The position numbers and the translations under genes were made by a program. Below are positions 50,501-59,320 of a stretch of DNA of 64,000 nt, piece by piece (position 1 is the stretch's first letter; every line of letters starts with the position of its first letter). Below the pieces are notes generated by a model. It was not told where the DNA came from. It saw only the letters and a program-made list of their open reading frames with translations, and searched no databases. This stretch comes from Faucicola sp048551375 (GTDB lineage Bacteria; Pseudomonadota; Gammaproteobacteria; Pseudomonadales; Moraxellaceae): the NCBI RefSeq assembly GCF_048551375.1, contig NZ_JBLYZJ010000004.1, forward strand, positions 124,001-188,000, in the 5' to 3' direction.

Positions 50501-52174
50501 ATGAAAACAGCCAATCGTGCCAAAAAACTGACCGCCACTAACTTTGACTTGCCTTCATTACATTTATTACGTCAAGAAATCGAAGTCACGTTAAGTGATG
50601 CTGAGGCTCATTTGAGCGAGTTTAATGATGACACCAGTCAAGCACCTTTATTGCTCGATTCAGTCGAAACTTTGACCCAAGTGTGTAAAGTGCTACGCTT
50701 GATTAGCTTGGAAGAAGGGGCGGTATTGGCTTATGCGTTGGCTCAAAGCCTACAAAAACTGTATGATGCCCGCAATGATGATGATAATGAATTGGTCATG
50801 GACATTTCTGAAGGCATTATGACATTGGGACGCTATATCGAGTTTGTCCTACTCAAAGAAACCATCGAACCCTCGCTGATTTTGCCAATTATTAATAAAC
50901 TCAAACAACGCCTTGGCGAAGCCCCATTGACCCTTGAGCAACTGACCAACACCAAATACAGTAGTCTTGTTATTGCCAATCCAGAACAAAATTTCCAATC
51001 ATTACAAGAGCTTGGTATTACCAGTAAAACCTTGGTTGAAGCCTATCGTGCAGGGTTAAGCGTGGCATTAAGTGCCAAAGCCCCAGTGACCAACCCAAGC
51101 GAATTACAAAAACTCAAAGCCATGCAGTCAGCCTGTGAAGTGATTTCTAAACATTCAGATAGCTTATTTTGGGAATCTGCGGATGCGGCGGTATCGGATT
51201 TGGCAACAGCATTACCCTTGACCAATACCCAAAAACGTGCGTTAATTTTTGTTGAACAACAGTTCAATGACTACCTGCCGATTAATGATGCACGTTTTGC
51301 AGATTTGGTGCGTTTTGCAAGCAGTCGAGATAGCGACATTGCCAAAAAAGTGCAACAGCGTTTTTCTGGCAATAGTCTTGATACCGAGCAGTTGGCAGGA
51401 ATGAAACGCTTCCTATTTGGACCTGACCGTGAAGCTACCGTGACCTTGAACAATATCATTCAAGAAGAAATTGACATGGTCAAAACCGCCAGTGATAACT
51501 ACGCACGCCAAGACAACATCGCCTCTAGCGACACCGAAATCCAAACCATGATTGAACACATGGACACATTAAGCCTTGTGTTCAAAACCCTAGACCTAGA
51601 CGATGCTAGCAATACCTTGCGTCAGCAGATTGAGCAGGTCAAAGGTTGGTCACAGCCCACGCCACAAGATTTTGATAAACTATTGGAAAGTCTGATGGTT
51701 GCCGAAAACGCCGCCATTTATTTGGCAAAAAGCCACACACCGGGGGCTTCGACCTTGCCGTTATACAACAAACATATCTCACTTCACCAACTCGATACCG
51801 CCTATACCACCCTTATCAAAGAAAGCCGTATGGCGGCCGCCAATATCGAAAATGCCTTCAATGAATATAGCAACGACCCAAACCGTGATGTGATGAACCT
51901 AATCAACGTACCAGAAATGATGCGAAATATCTCTGGGGCGTGTCGCTTCTTGAATCTACCACGCTCAAGCCAACTGCTAAAACGTGCCAGTAGCTATATG
52001 GATATGTTGGTGCAAAATGGCTCGCAAGGCATCTCACCAGAACAATTGGCAAAAATTGCCGATGTCGTCACGGCGGCGGACTACTACCTCGAAAGCTTAG
52101 AAGTGCATAAACCTGCAGGACACCACGCTATTAAAGTCGGTCAAAAGAGCTTGCAAAACTTGATGGTTGCCTAA
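50501..52174 (+). CDS. fimL: FimL-like protein (ChpA N-terminal homologue)
   Basis: A 557-residue, mainly helical protein resembling Pseudomonas FimL, a relative of the ChpA N-terminus that links the Pil-Chp chemosensory system to cAMP and type IV pili. The N-terminal helices (LLRQEIEVTLSDAEAHLSEF, VETLTQVCKVLRLISLEEGA) look like a degenerate Hpt bundle. No phosphorylatable His is evident at the expected place, consistent with FimL. Context agrees: in Pseudomonas fimL lies near rnhA/dnaQ and directly before nudC, as here. No kinase or receiver domain present. Confidence 0.78.
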   Translation: MKTANRAKKLTATNFDLPSLHLLRQEIEVTLSDAEAHLSEFNDDTSQAPLLLDSVETLTQVCKVLRLISLEEGAVLAYALAQSLQKLYDARNDDDNELVMDISEGIMTLGRYIEFVLLKETIEPSLILPIINKLKQRLGEAPLTLEQLTNTKYSSLVIANPEQNFQSLQELGITSKTLVEAYRAGLSVALSAKAPVTNPSELQKLKAMQSACEVISKHSDSLFWESADAAVSDLATALPLTNTQKRALIFVEQQFNDYLPINDARFADLVRFASSRDSDIAKKVQQRFSGNSLDTEQLAGMKRFLFGPDREATVTLNNIIQEEIDMVKTASDNYARQDNIASSDTEIQTMIEHMDTLSLVFKTLDLDDASNTLRQQIEQVKGWSQPTPQDFDKLLESLMVAENAAIYLAKSHTPGASTLPLYNKHISLHQLDTAYTTLIKESRMAAANIENAFNEYSNDPNRDVMNLINVPEMMRNISGACRFLNLPRSSQLLKRASSYMDMLVQNGSQGISPEQLAKIADVVTAADYYLESLEVHKPAGHHAIKVGQKSLQNLMVA

Positions 52175-52177
52175 CTT

Positions 52178-52969
52178 ATGCGTCATCAATTACTGATTGT
52201 GGATAACGACAAGTTCGCCTGTATTGGCGGACTTGTGTTTTTTTATTCGTGTGAAAATAACGAAAACCTACCACCCCAAGCCGTCAAGATTGCGGATAAT
52301 TCTCCTAATGACATTTATGCCGTGCATTATACCGATTTTATCGAGCATGGGCTGACCTTGCCAAATGGCTTTGAATTTCGCCCATTTCGCCAGTTGATTG
52401 CGGACTTGACCCATGAACAAGCCAACCAACTGTCCAAAGCCATGCAACTATTACGCTGGCGTGATGACCATCATTTTTGTAGTCGCTGTGGCACGCCAAC
52501 GCATTTCCATACCTCTGAAAATGCTACGGTTTGCCCCAATTGTGGCTATCATCAATACCCACGCATTCAGCCGTGTATCATCACAGCGATTGTAAAACAT
52601 GACAATGGCGTGCCGAAAATCCTACTCGCTCATCACCATCGAGCTAAAGATAGTGGGATGTATGGGCTGATTGCAGGATTTGTCGAAGTGGGGGAGAGCC
52701 TTGAGCAATGCGTGCATCGTGAAGTGGCGGAAGAAGTCGGCTTGCAGGTGGCTAATCTTCGCTATATGTCGAGCCAACCTTGGGCGTTTCCATCGAATTT
52801 GATGATAGGATTTGTCGCTGATTATGTCAGTGGTGAGGTAAAAATCCAAGAAGATGAGTTGATTCATGCGGATTTTTTTGCGTTTGATAATTTACCAAAA
52901 ATCCCACCGAAAGGGACGATTGCGTATCAGTTAATTGAGATGGTGAAAAATGCAAATTCCATTCTTTGA
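52178..52969 (+). CDS. nudC: NAD(H) pyrophosphatase/RNA deNADding enzyme NudC
   Basis: A Nudix hydrolase that splits NADH and removes NAD caps from RNA. The 263 residues contain a four-Cys zinc ribbon (CSRCGTPTHFHTSENATVCP-x2-C) and the Nudix box GFVEVGESLEQCVHREVAEE in full. The SQPWAFPSNLMIGF motif that separates NudC from other Nudix enzymes is also present. It starts 3 bp after fimL, so the two are translationally linked, as in Pseudomonas. Confidence 0.96.
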   Translation: MRHQLLIVDNDKFACIGGLVFFYSCENNENLPPQAVKIADNSPNDIYAVHYTDFIEHGLTLPNGFEFRPFRQLIADLTHEQANQLSKAMQLLRWRDDHHFCSRCGTPTHFHTSENATVCPNCGYHQYPRIQPCIITAIVKHDNGVPKILLAHHHRAKDSGMYGLIAGFVEVGESLEQCVHREVAEEVGLQVANLRYMSSQPWAFPSNLMIGFVADYVSGEVKIQEDELIHADFFAFDNLPKIPPKGTIAYQLIEMVKNANSIL

Positions 52970-52993
52970 TAAAATAGTAAAAGAATCCCTAAA

Positions 52994-53458
52994 ATGATAA
53001 AACCTGCCAACCCCACCAATGCCGAAATCATCGCCCAAGTCATCTGTGACAGTATCCGTGCCTGTCATGCCGACCATCACGATGACCCTATCGAAATCGC
53101 CAGTTGGACAGCCAATAAAACCGCCGATAATGTCAGAACTTGGCTTGAGCAAAATTATGCAGTGAATGCTTTGGATAATCAAAACATCGGTAATAAAAAC
53201 ATTGTCGGCGTTGCCATGCTATCGCCAAAAGGGGAGTTATTACTCAATTATGTCTTGCCAACCCATCAAGGCAAAGGCGTGGGTAAAGCCATGCTAAATG
53301 CGATTTGTGATTATGCAAAAAATCAAAATTTGAGCCAAATTTATCTCGAATCAACCAAAACTGCCAAAGAATTTTATCAAGCACAAGGGTTTTTGCTAAA
53401 AAATGACGTGATAGAAAATGGCGAAGTGGTGGCATTTGAAATGGTATTACCGCTATAA
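52994..53458 (+). CDS. GNAT-family acetyltransferase
   Basis: A 154-residue N-acetyltransferase. The acetyl-CoA pyrophosphate loop is seen in NYVLPTHQGKGVGKAMLNAI (H-Q-G-K-G-V-G) and the late FYQAQGFLLKND strand is typical. N-terminal residues (NAEIIAQVICDSIRACHADH, WTANKTADNVRTWLEQ) fit the usual acceptor-side helices. Substrate unknown. Begins 24 bp after nudC and probably shares its transcript. Confidence 0.85.
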   Translation: MIKPANPTNAEIIAQVICDSIRACHADHHDDPIEIASWTANKTADNVRTWLEQNYAVNALDNQNIGNKNIVGVAMLSPKGELLLNYVLPTHQGKGVGKAMLNAICDYAKNQNLSQIYLESTKTAKEFYQAQGFLLKNDVIENGEVVAFEMVLPL

Positions 53459-53546
53459 ACTTCAAGTTTGCTATAATGCGGTATTTTAAAATACACACTA
53501 ACCTCAAATTAAATACTTATTTCAATAATGTTGTTAATTTGCGATG

Positions 53547-53620
53547 ACCCCACCCCAGCCCTCCCCTTATCAAGGGAGGGAGCAGTTCTCCCCCTGTTAA
53601 GGGGGAGTTAGAGGGGGTTC
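53547..53620. repeat. CCCCACCCCAGCCCTCCCCTT repeat
   Basis: A second copy of the palindromic pair at 47901-47973, here between the acetyltransferase and rnfB. The GGGGGAGTTAGAGGGGGTTC half is almost identical. Confidence 0.75.
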
Positions 53621-53665
53621 ATCAAATACTAATTGAAATTAGTTCAGTTACTTAAAAAATACCAC

Positions 53666-54502
53666 ATGTCAACCGAAGCACCGCTAGCCATAGAGCCACA
53701 GAAAATCCCACTTTCCCAACTGCCAAGGCTATTTGACAGTTTGGCATTCAATACCTTATCCAATGAACAACTGGATTTAATCACCCAAATCGACAACCTA
53801 CTCCCCCAAACCCAATGCGGACTGTGCGGACACGCTGACGGCTGTCTGCCGTATGCCACCGCCATCGTGGTGAATGGCGAAGCCTGTAATAAATGCGTCC
53901 CTAGCGGACAACCAATCGCCGACCAACTTGCTGATTTATTGCATCGTCAACGCCAACCTGTCGAACCCTCCAAATGGGCGACCGACCCCAACACTCACCG
54001 ACCTACCGAAATGCGAGCAGTGATTCGAGAGGATGACTGTATCGGCTGTACCAAGTGTATTCCTGCCTGTCCTGTCGATGCGATTATCGGTAGTGGTAAG
54101 CGGATGCACACGATTTTTACTGACCTGTGTACAGGCTGTGAGTTGTGTTTGCCCCCTTGTCCTGTCGATTGTATCGACCTTGTGGCGTACCCAAGAGCCA
54201 TCAGCGAGGCGGAGCGAGTGGCGGAACAGGCGGATTTGCGTGAGCGGTATTATGCCCATCTTGAGCGGATTGAAGCCCAAGTCAATGACAATACCAACGC
54301 TCGCCCTGTGGTGAGTATGGTGCAGGCTAAACTCAATGATATCAGCGTGCAAGTGGATGAAAACCAAGCCAAAAATGCGATTGAATCCGCCAAATTACGC
54401 ACACAAATTAAAAAGTTAGAGAAGCAACTGGCGGTTAGGTTTGATGAAAAGAAACACGTGGATTTGGAAAATTTACAACAACAATTAAATGCGTTAGCAT
54501 AA
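53666..54502 (+). CDS. rnfB: RnfB-like iron-sulfur protein, no membrane anchor
   Basis: A 278-residue Fe-S protein related to subunit B of the Rnf Na+/H+-pumping electron-transfer complex. One cluster domain (about 48-85) is CGLCGHADGCLPYA with a following C-N-K-C, and two ferredoxin clusters follow (CIGCTKCIPACPVDAI, CTGCELCLPPCPVDCIDL). The N-terminal transmembrane helix of true RnfB is missing from the start at 53666, and no rnfA, C, D, G or E is near. A charged coiled coil forms the C-terminus. It is close to nth, the gene next to rnf in other gammaproteobacteria, so it is probably a relict reused as a soluble carrier. Confidence 0.88.
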   Translation: MSTEAPLAIEPQKIPLSQLPRLFDSLAFNTLSNEQLDLITQIDNLLPQTQCGLCGHADGCLPYATAIVVNGEACNKCVPSGQPIADQLADLLHRQRQPVEPSKWATDPNTHRPTEMRAVIREDDCIGCTKCIPACPVDAIIGSGKRMHTIFTDLCTGCELCLPPCPVDCIDLVAYPRAISEAERVAEQADLRERYYAHLERIEAQVNDNTNARPVVSMVQAKLNDISVQVDENQAKNAIESAKLRTQIKKLEKQLAVRFDEKKHVDLENLQQQLNALA

Positions 54503-54517
54503 TTTTGCGATTATAAA

Positions 54518-55117
54518 ATGACGATAAAAAATACAATTTTTCACACCTTTGGCGAGCAGGTTTTCAATAGACCGTTATTTTATACCTATCATGGCGGTTT
54601 GAGATTTGAATTATCTGAAGGTGGCACAATGCTTGAGCAGTTTTTGCGGGCATTGACAAAAGCCAATGAAATTTGCCAAGCTATTTTTCACGATAATCAA
54701 TCTATTATGGTGTGTTTACGCACGTTGCAACAACCCAATATTTTTGCTTATCGAACCGTTTTGACAGAACTTGCTTTAGCAGGTATTCGTATTCCAAAAT
54801 CGCATGAATACTGGATTGATAGAGACATGGAAGATACTGAACTTGCTTGGCTTACTGTGGCATTTGAAATACCAGTTAATCTGCTAAAAAATATCCTTTG
54901 GTGTGCATTGGCGACAGATTTTGGCTCAATACGCCCAAATCCGCATTGTGCGGTCTATTTATTCGACTGTGACAAGCAAATCATGGCTTTTCCCTATGAC
55001 GATAGGGGCATGGATGTGGTTGGGAAAAATCATCAACGGCTTACCGAACTTTATCACAAATTTAATCACTATCTGTTGGATTATGATAGAAAAACCATGC
55101 AAGCAACTTTTGAATAA
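54518..55117 (+). CDS. DUF3885-like protein
   Basis: A 199-residue protein of unknown function. The C-terminal half carries the pattern LWCALATDFGSIRPNPHCAV, then YLFDCDKQIMAFPYDDRGMD, which matches my memory of the DUF3885 domain (conserved DFG-x-I/L-P, YDDRGMD). The N-terminal half is more variable and contains YHGGLRFELSEGGTMLEQFL, a substrate-pocket-like start. No signal peptide. Located between rnfB and nth; no functional link is evident. Confidence 0.75.
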   Translation: MTIKNTIFHTFGEQVFNRPLFYTYHGGLRFELSEGGTMLEQFLRALTKANEICQAIFHDNQSIMVCLRTLQQPNIFAYRTVLTELALAGIRIPKSHEYWIDRDMEDTELAWLTVAFEIPVNLLKNILWCALATDFGSIRPNPHCAVYLFDCDKQIMAFPYDDRGMDVVGKNHQRLTELYHKFNHYLLDYDRKTMQATFE

Positions 55118-55268
55118 CAAGCATATTTAACCACTAAGCAAAGCTTTGGATAGGTCATCAAAAATACTCAATACAATAAAAAAACCGTGAAAACACTGGC
55201 TAGAATCGCCAAAATGATTGTCATCGGTTATAATTTTATCAAAATTTATGTTGCAGAACTAATATATT

Positions 55269-55964
55269 ATGGCTTTAACCGTCAAATACAAAACAGCCCA
55301 AACTCCACCCTCACGGCGAATGAAAAATGCTGACGTTTTACCGTTTTTCCAAAAACTTTCTGAAGCCATTGCCAAACCCGAAACCGAGCTTAATTTCACC
55401 AGTAATTTTGAATTACTCATTGCCGTGATTTTATCCGCCCAAGCTACCGATGTCAGTGTGAATCTCGCTACCGCCAAGTTATTCCCAGTCGCCAATACGC
55501 CACAAACGATTTTGGATTTGGGCGAAGAGGGGCTAAAAGACTATATCAAAACCATCGGACTGTTTAACAGTAAAGCCAAAAACGTCATCAAATGCTGTCA
55601 AGACTTGGTCGAGAAATTTGGTGGTGAAGTGCCAAGCAATCGAACCGACCTCGAAAGCCTTGCAGGGGTTGGGCGAAAGACCGCCAATGTGGTGCTAAAT
55701 ACTGCCTTTGGACAGCCAACAATGGCGGTGGATACGCATATCTTTCGAGTGGGAAATCGTACAGGTTTGGCAACTGGCAAAAACGTGCGAGAGGTGGAAG
55801 ATAAGCTGATTGAGCGGATTCCGAAGGATTATATCATTGATGCTCATCATTATTTGATTTTGCATGGGCGTTATACGTGTAAGGCGAGAAGCCCAGAATG
55901 TGGTAAATGCCCTGTATTTCAAGAATGTATGTTTAAAGACAAACAGCAATTTGTGGAAAAGTAA
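55269..55964 (+). CDS. nth: Endonuclease III
   Basis: A DNA glycosylase/AP-lyase that removes oxidised pyrimidines in base excision repair. The helix-hairpin-helix with catalytic Lys is in LAGVGRKTANVVLNTAFG, and the catalytic Asp follows in MAVDTHIFRVGNR. The 4Fe-4S ligands read C-x6-C-x2-C-x5-C in CKARSPECGKCPVFQEC. The 231 residues exceed the E. coli enzyme (211) by an N-terminal extension. A gap of about 150 bp with no recognised feature precedes it. Confidence 0.96.
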   Translation: MALTVKYKTAQTPPSRRMKNADVLPFFQKLSEAIAKPETELNFTSNFELLIAVILSAQATDVSVNLATAKLFPVANTPQTILDLGEEGLKDYIKTIGLFNSKAKNVIKCCQDLVEKFGGEVPSNRTDLESLAGVGRKTANVVLNTAFGQPTMAVDTHIFRVGNRTGLATGKNVREVEDKLIERIPKDYIIDAHHYLILHGRYTCKARSPECGKCPVFQECMFKDKQQFVEK

Positions 55965-55983
55965 TAAAATTTACCATTTTGCC

Positions 55984-57051
55984 TTACCATTTCGCATAGT
56001 GGTCTTCCGCCAATCCAAGCAGATTATCAATCTGTATTACTTCCTCACCAAGCCTGATTTCACCACGATAATGCCCCACCCATTGCTCAAAAATACTGTC
56101 TATCACCACAAAACGGTCATTTTTCTGATAACAGTGAATCGGGGTGAAAGTGAGGTTAATATCAACATCTGACCAACCCAAATTTTGATGATAAATCCGC
56201 CAAGCTTGCATGGCTGATTGCATGGACGGTTGCATGGATGCTTGACGCTCACGCTCAAAAATCACCGCAGGCAAATAAGCAATCTTGCCATCAATCCAAC
56301 ACGCATTTTCACTCGTACCCGACTCATTCACCCCTGTGGCAAGATTGAGCGAAAACTGTCGCCCATCGTGCAAAAACCCATGAATACTCACCCAAAACCA
56401 AGTCGTCACTCGTCGCATATAGCCAATCGTCCAATCCAAACTCAGCAACGCATTGGTTGAAAAATCCCTAGACAAACTAGCATTGTTGTTGATTTGCCAT
56501 TGCCCTGTTAGCTGATTTGCCACTTCTTTTTGGGTAAACACCCACCCATGTCGCCCTGCAGGACTACACACGGCTAACGGCTCGGCATAGCGTTGGGCGG
56601 TCGCTTGTAATTGCACCAATTTATTGTGAATGCTAATGTCAAAATGATGCTCAAAAAACTCAATACTGACTTGGGATTTTTTATTAACAAACGCCATTTT
56701 TCCTGTGTAAGGTGATTGATTGAGTTTGGTATTTAGGGTGAAAGGGGCGAGCTGTTCATCAATCACTATGGATTGCGTGTTTTCATCATAAATATAGCAA
56801 AAACAAGTCGTTGCAAGCTTAATCGTAGCGATTGCTACACAAATCTGGTAGGGTGGCTGACTGATACGAATAAAACAAAACTGGTTGGTGGCAAGCCATT
56901 TTTGCCATTGCTTAAGCGGTTTTTGCGAGAGGCGATGGCTGGGATAGTCCAAATAATTCACATGATTGACCCGCCTAAAAACCCCAAATTGGGGCTTGCC
57001 GTTTATTAATAATTGGTCGAGGGTAGGCAACGAAATGGGATTGGTCTTCAT
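55984..57051 (-). CDS. DUF2804-family protein
   Basis: A 355-residue protein from the start at 57051 (MKTNPISLPTLDQLL). This start is preferred to one 16 codons upstream, because AAGGATATCG lies before it. It resembles the DUF2804 family: FGVFRRVNHVNYLDYP at the start, SLDWTIGYMRRVTTWFW in the middle (the conserved D-W-x2-G block) and RFSLNLATGVNESG. The family has a lipocalin-like beta fold but no known reaction. A small internal repeat of SMQPSMQSAMQ occurs near residue 275. Convergent with nth, 19 bp apart. Confidence 0.8.
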   Translation of the reverse strand: MKTNPISLPTLDQLLINGKPQFGVFRRVNHVNYLDYPSHRLSQKPLKQWQKWLATNQFCFIRISQPPYQICVAIATIKLATTCFCYIYDENTQSIVIDEQLAPFTLNTKLNQSPYTGKMAFVNKKSQVSIEFFEHHFDISIHNKLVQLQATAQRYAEPLAVCSPAGRHGWVFTQKEVANQLTGQWQINNNASLSRDFSTNALLSLDWTIGYMRRVTTWFWVSIHGFLHDGRQFSLNLATGVNESGTSENACWIDGKIAYLPAVIFERERQASMQPSMQSAMQAWRIYHQNLGWSDVDINLTFTPIHCYQKNDRFVVIDSIFEQWVGHYRGEIRLGEEVIQIDNLLGLAEDHYAKW

Positions 57052-57237
57052 GTGTAACGATATCCTTATCTTATGGGTTAGTTCATGGGATTTGCTCAAT
57101 TTAGCATATTGTTAGCATTTTTTGGCATAAGAGAAATCCTCCCTTGCCCTAGAGTATCCGTCAAAGCTTTGCTATAATCAATCCACTTTCACATTTAATT
57201 TTTATATACAACTTTTACCAACAAAAAGGAACTTCTC

Positions 57238-57768
57238 ATGGCAGATTTTAACCAAATCTTGGACGCAGGCGATGTGGACGGCGGTATCATTAACGTAGTT
57301 ATCGAAATCCCACAAGGTTCAAACAACAAAATCGAATGGAATCGCAAACTTGGCGTGATGCAACTTGACCGTGTCGAGCCACAATTATTTGCCAAACCAA
57401 CCAATTATGGCTTTATCCCACAGACGCTTGATGAAGATGGCGATGAGCTAGATGCATTGATTATCACTGACACCCCACTACCAACTGGTATCTTTATGGA
57501 AGCCAAAGTGATTGGCGTGATGAAGTTTGTTGATGATGGCGAAGTGGATGATAAAGTAGTGGTAGTACCTGCGGATGACCGCAATAACGGTAATGCAATC
57601 AATACGTTAGCGGATTTACCACAGCAATTGATTAAACAAATCGAGTTCCATTTCAATCATTATAAAGATTTGAAAAAAGCAGGCACGACCAAAGTTGAAA
57701 GCTGGGGCGATATCGAAGAAGCCAAAGCGGTGATTAAAGAGTCGCAAGAGCGTTGGAAAAATCAATAA
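57238..57768 (+). CDS. ppa: Inorganic pyrophosphatase, family I
   Basis: Hydrolyses pyrophosphate in the cytoplasm and drives biosynthetic reactions. The 176 residues match E. coli PPase (175). Active-site residues are in NVVIEIPQGSNNKIEWNRK, NYGFIPQTLDEDGDELDALI (Asp triad) and VIGVMKFVDDGEVDDKVV. An AAAAAGGAACTTCTC ribosome site is strong. Monocistronic, with its own terminator. Confidence 0.97.
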   Translation: MADFNQILDAGDVDGGIINVVIEIPQGSNNKIEWNRKLGVMQLDRVEPQLFAKPTNYGFIPQTLDEDGDELDALIITDTPLPTGIFMEAKVIGVMKFVDDGEVDDKVVVVPADDRNNGNAINTLADLPQQLIKQIEFHFNHYKDLKKAGTTKVESWGDIEEAKAVIKESQERWKNQ

Positions 57769-57793
57769 TTTTGAATTGAAATTGATTAAAATT

Positions 57794-57830
57794 AAAAGCC
57801 TTTTTCGATATGTTGAAAAAGGCTTTTTTT
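57794..57830 (+). terminator. Terminator of ppa
   Basis: AAAAGCCTTTTTC (57794-57806) and GAAAAAGGCTTTTTT (57814-57828) form a perfect 13-bp stem with a 7-base loop and a T run. Confidence 0.85.
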
Positions 57831-57893
57831 ATTGCTATTTTTTCCCCCATTTTTTACAATGGCGGGCATTATTTCTAGCTATCAGAACCGCCC

Positions 57894-59276
57894 ATGTCCG
57901 CCACCCCATTTTACTATCGCCTTGCCATCACGCTGTTAAAGCCGTTATACCAACTCAAACTTGCCACCAAAAAAACCTTGCCCAACGAAGTTAATGAACG
58001 CTTTGGCAAAAACTACCCAACGCTTAACACCAATCGCCCCATCATTTGGTGCCATGCCGTGTCATTGGGCGAAACCAACACCGCCGAGCCGATTTTGCGA
58101 GGCTTATTGGCAGAAGGCTACGCCCTGTGGCTGACCAATACCACGCATACAGGTTTTGCAAGGGTCGAGGAATTATTCGCAAACGACATTGCCAATGGCA
58201 TGGTTTACCACAGCTTTGTACCTGTTGATGATGGCAAAATCATTGATAAATTTTTAGACCATGTACAGCCGATAGGGGCGTTATTTGTCGAAACCGAGCT
58301 TTGGGCGACCACGCTTGCCAAACTTGAACAACGCCAAATTGCCAGTATTTTGGTCAATGGACGGCTGTCCGAAAAGTCCTTTAACGGCTATGCCAAGGCC
58401 TCCAAACTTAGCCAAAGTATGATGGAAAATCTTAGCCTTATCATCGCCCAAGATGGGGATTCGGCAAAACGCTTTCGCCAGTTGGGGGCAACCAGCGATA
58501 AAATCCGCATGGCAAGTTCGCTCAAGTGGTCGAGCAAAGCCAATCCGTTGATGATACAGCGAGCAAATAGCCTAAGCAAAGAATGGCAACTGGAAAACCG
58601 CACCGTGATTTTGGGAGCGAGTACCCATGCCGATGAAGAAAGCCAGTTATTACAAGTATTTGAGCAACTCAAAACCAAATTTACTGATAAAAACCTACTG
58701 TTAATCATCGTCCCTCGTCACCCAGAACGCTTTAACGAAGTGGCAGAATTACTGCAAAAACAAGGCATGACGGTCGTCAGACGCTCACAGCAACAACAGC
58801 CAAGTATGACCGATAGCGTGTATTTAGCCGATAGTATGGGCGAGCTTGGCGTGTGGTATACGTTGGCAAATATGGCGATTGTTGGTGGTTCGCTTGTTAA
58901 TATTGGCGGGCATAATCCGATAGAATCAGCGATTGTCGGCACACCTGTGGTGATGGGGCAACATACCCAGTCTTGCCAACAAGTGGTTGATAGCCTAAAG
59001 CAAGTGGGGGCGTTACAGCAAGTCAATGATAAAGAGGCATTGGCAACAGTATTGGGTGAGTGGATTGCCAATCCAACCCAAGCCAAGCAAGCAGGGCAGG
59101 CAGGACAGACCCTTGCCGAGCAGTATCAAGATGCGACCAAGCAACAGTTGGCGATGATTATTGATGTGTTGGGGGATAATGAGAAAATGCGGATTGACCA
59201 ACAAGTGCGGTTGATTGACAATGAATTTCCGACCCAAAATGGCAAAATTTTGATTGATGATTTGGGTGATGTATAA
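57894..59276 (+). CDS. waaA: 3-deoxy-D-manno-octulosonic acid transferase
   Basis: Adds Kdo from CMP-Kdo to lipid A precursor at the cytoplasmic face of the inner membrane, an essential step of lipooligosaccharide assembly. The 460 residues are a little over E. coli WaaA (425). Signature pieces are IIWCHAVSLGETNTAEPIL (catalytic Glu), FVETELW, LGASTHADEESQLL, IIVPRHPERF, and the GT-B nucleotide-binding GSLVNIGGHNPIE block. The N-terminal hydrophobic segment is weak, so membrane attachment may be peripheral. Start at the ATG after ATCAGAACCGCCC. Confidence 0.95.
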   Translation: MSATPFYYRLAITLLKPLYQLKLATKKTLPNEVNERFGKNYPTLNTNRPIIWCHAVSLGETNTAEPILRGLLAEGYALWLTNTTHTGFARVEELFANDIANGMVYHSFVPVDDGKIIDKFLDHVQPIGALFVETELWATTLAKLEQRQIASILVNGRLSEKSFNGYAKASKLSQSMMENLSLIIAQDGDSAKRFRQLGATSDKIRMASSLKWSSKANPLMIQRANSLSKEWQLENRTVILGASTHADEESQLLQVFEQLKTKFTDKNLLLIIVPRHPERFNEVAELLQKQGMTVVRRSQQQQPSMTDSVYLADSMGELGVWYTLANMAIVGGSLVNIGGHNPIESAIVGTPVVMGQHTQSCQQVVDSLKQVGALQQVNDKEALATVLGEWIANPTQAKQAGQAGQTLAEQYQDATKQQLAMIIDVLGDNEKMRIDQQVRLIDNEFPTQNGKILIDDLGDV

Positions 59277-59305
59277 AAAAATGGGCTAAATAGCCCATTT
59301 TTTTA
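59274..59305. terminator. Bidirectional terminator between waaA and bdhA
   Basis: ATGGGCT-AAAT-AGCCCAT with seven A before and seven T after. It serves both convergent genes and overlaps the waaA stop. Confidence 0.85.
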
Positions 59306-59320
59306 TACGTCTATCTCAAA

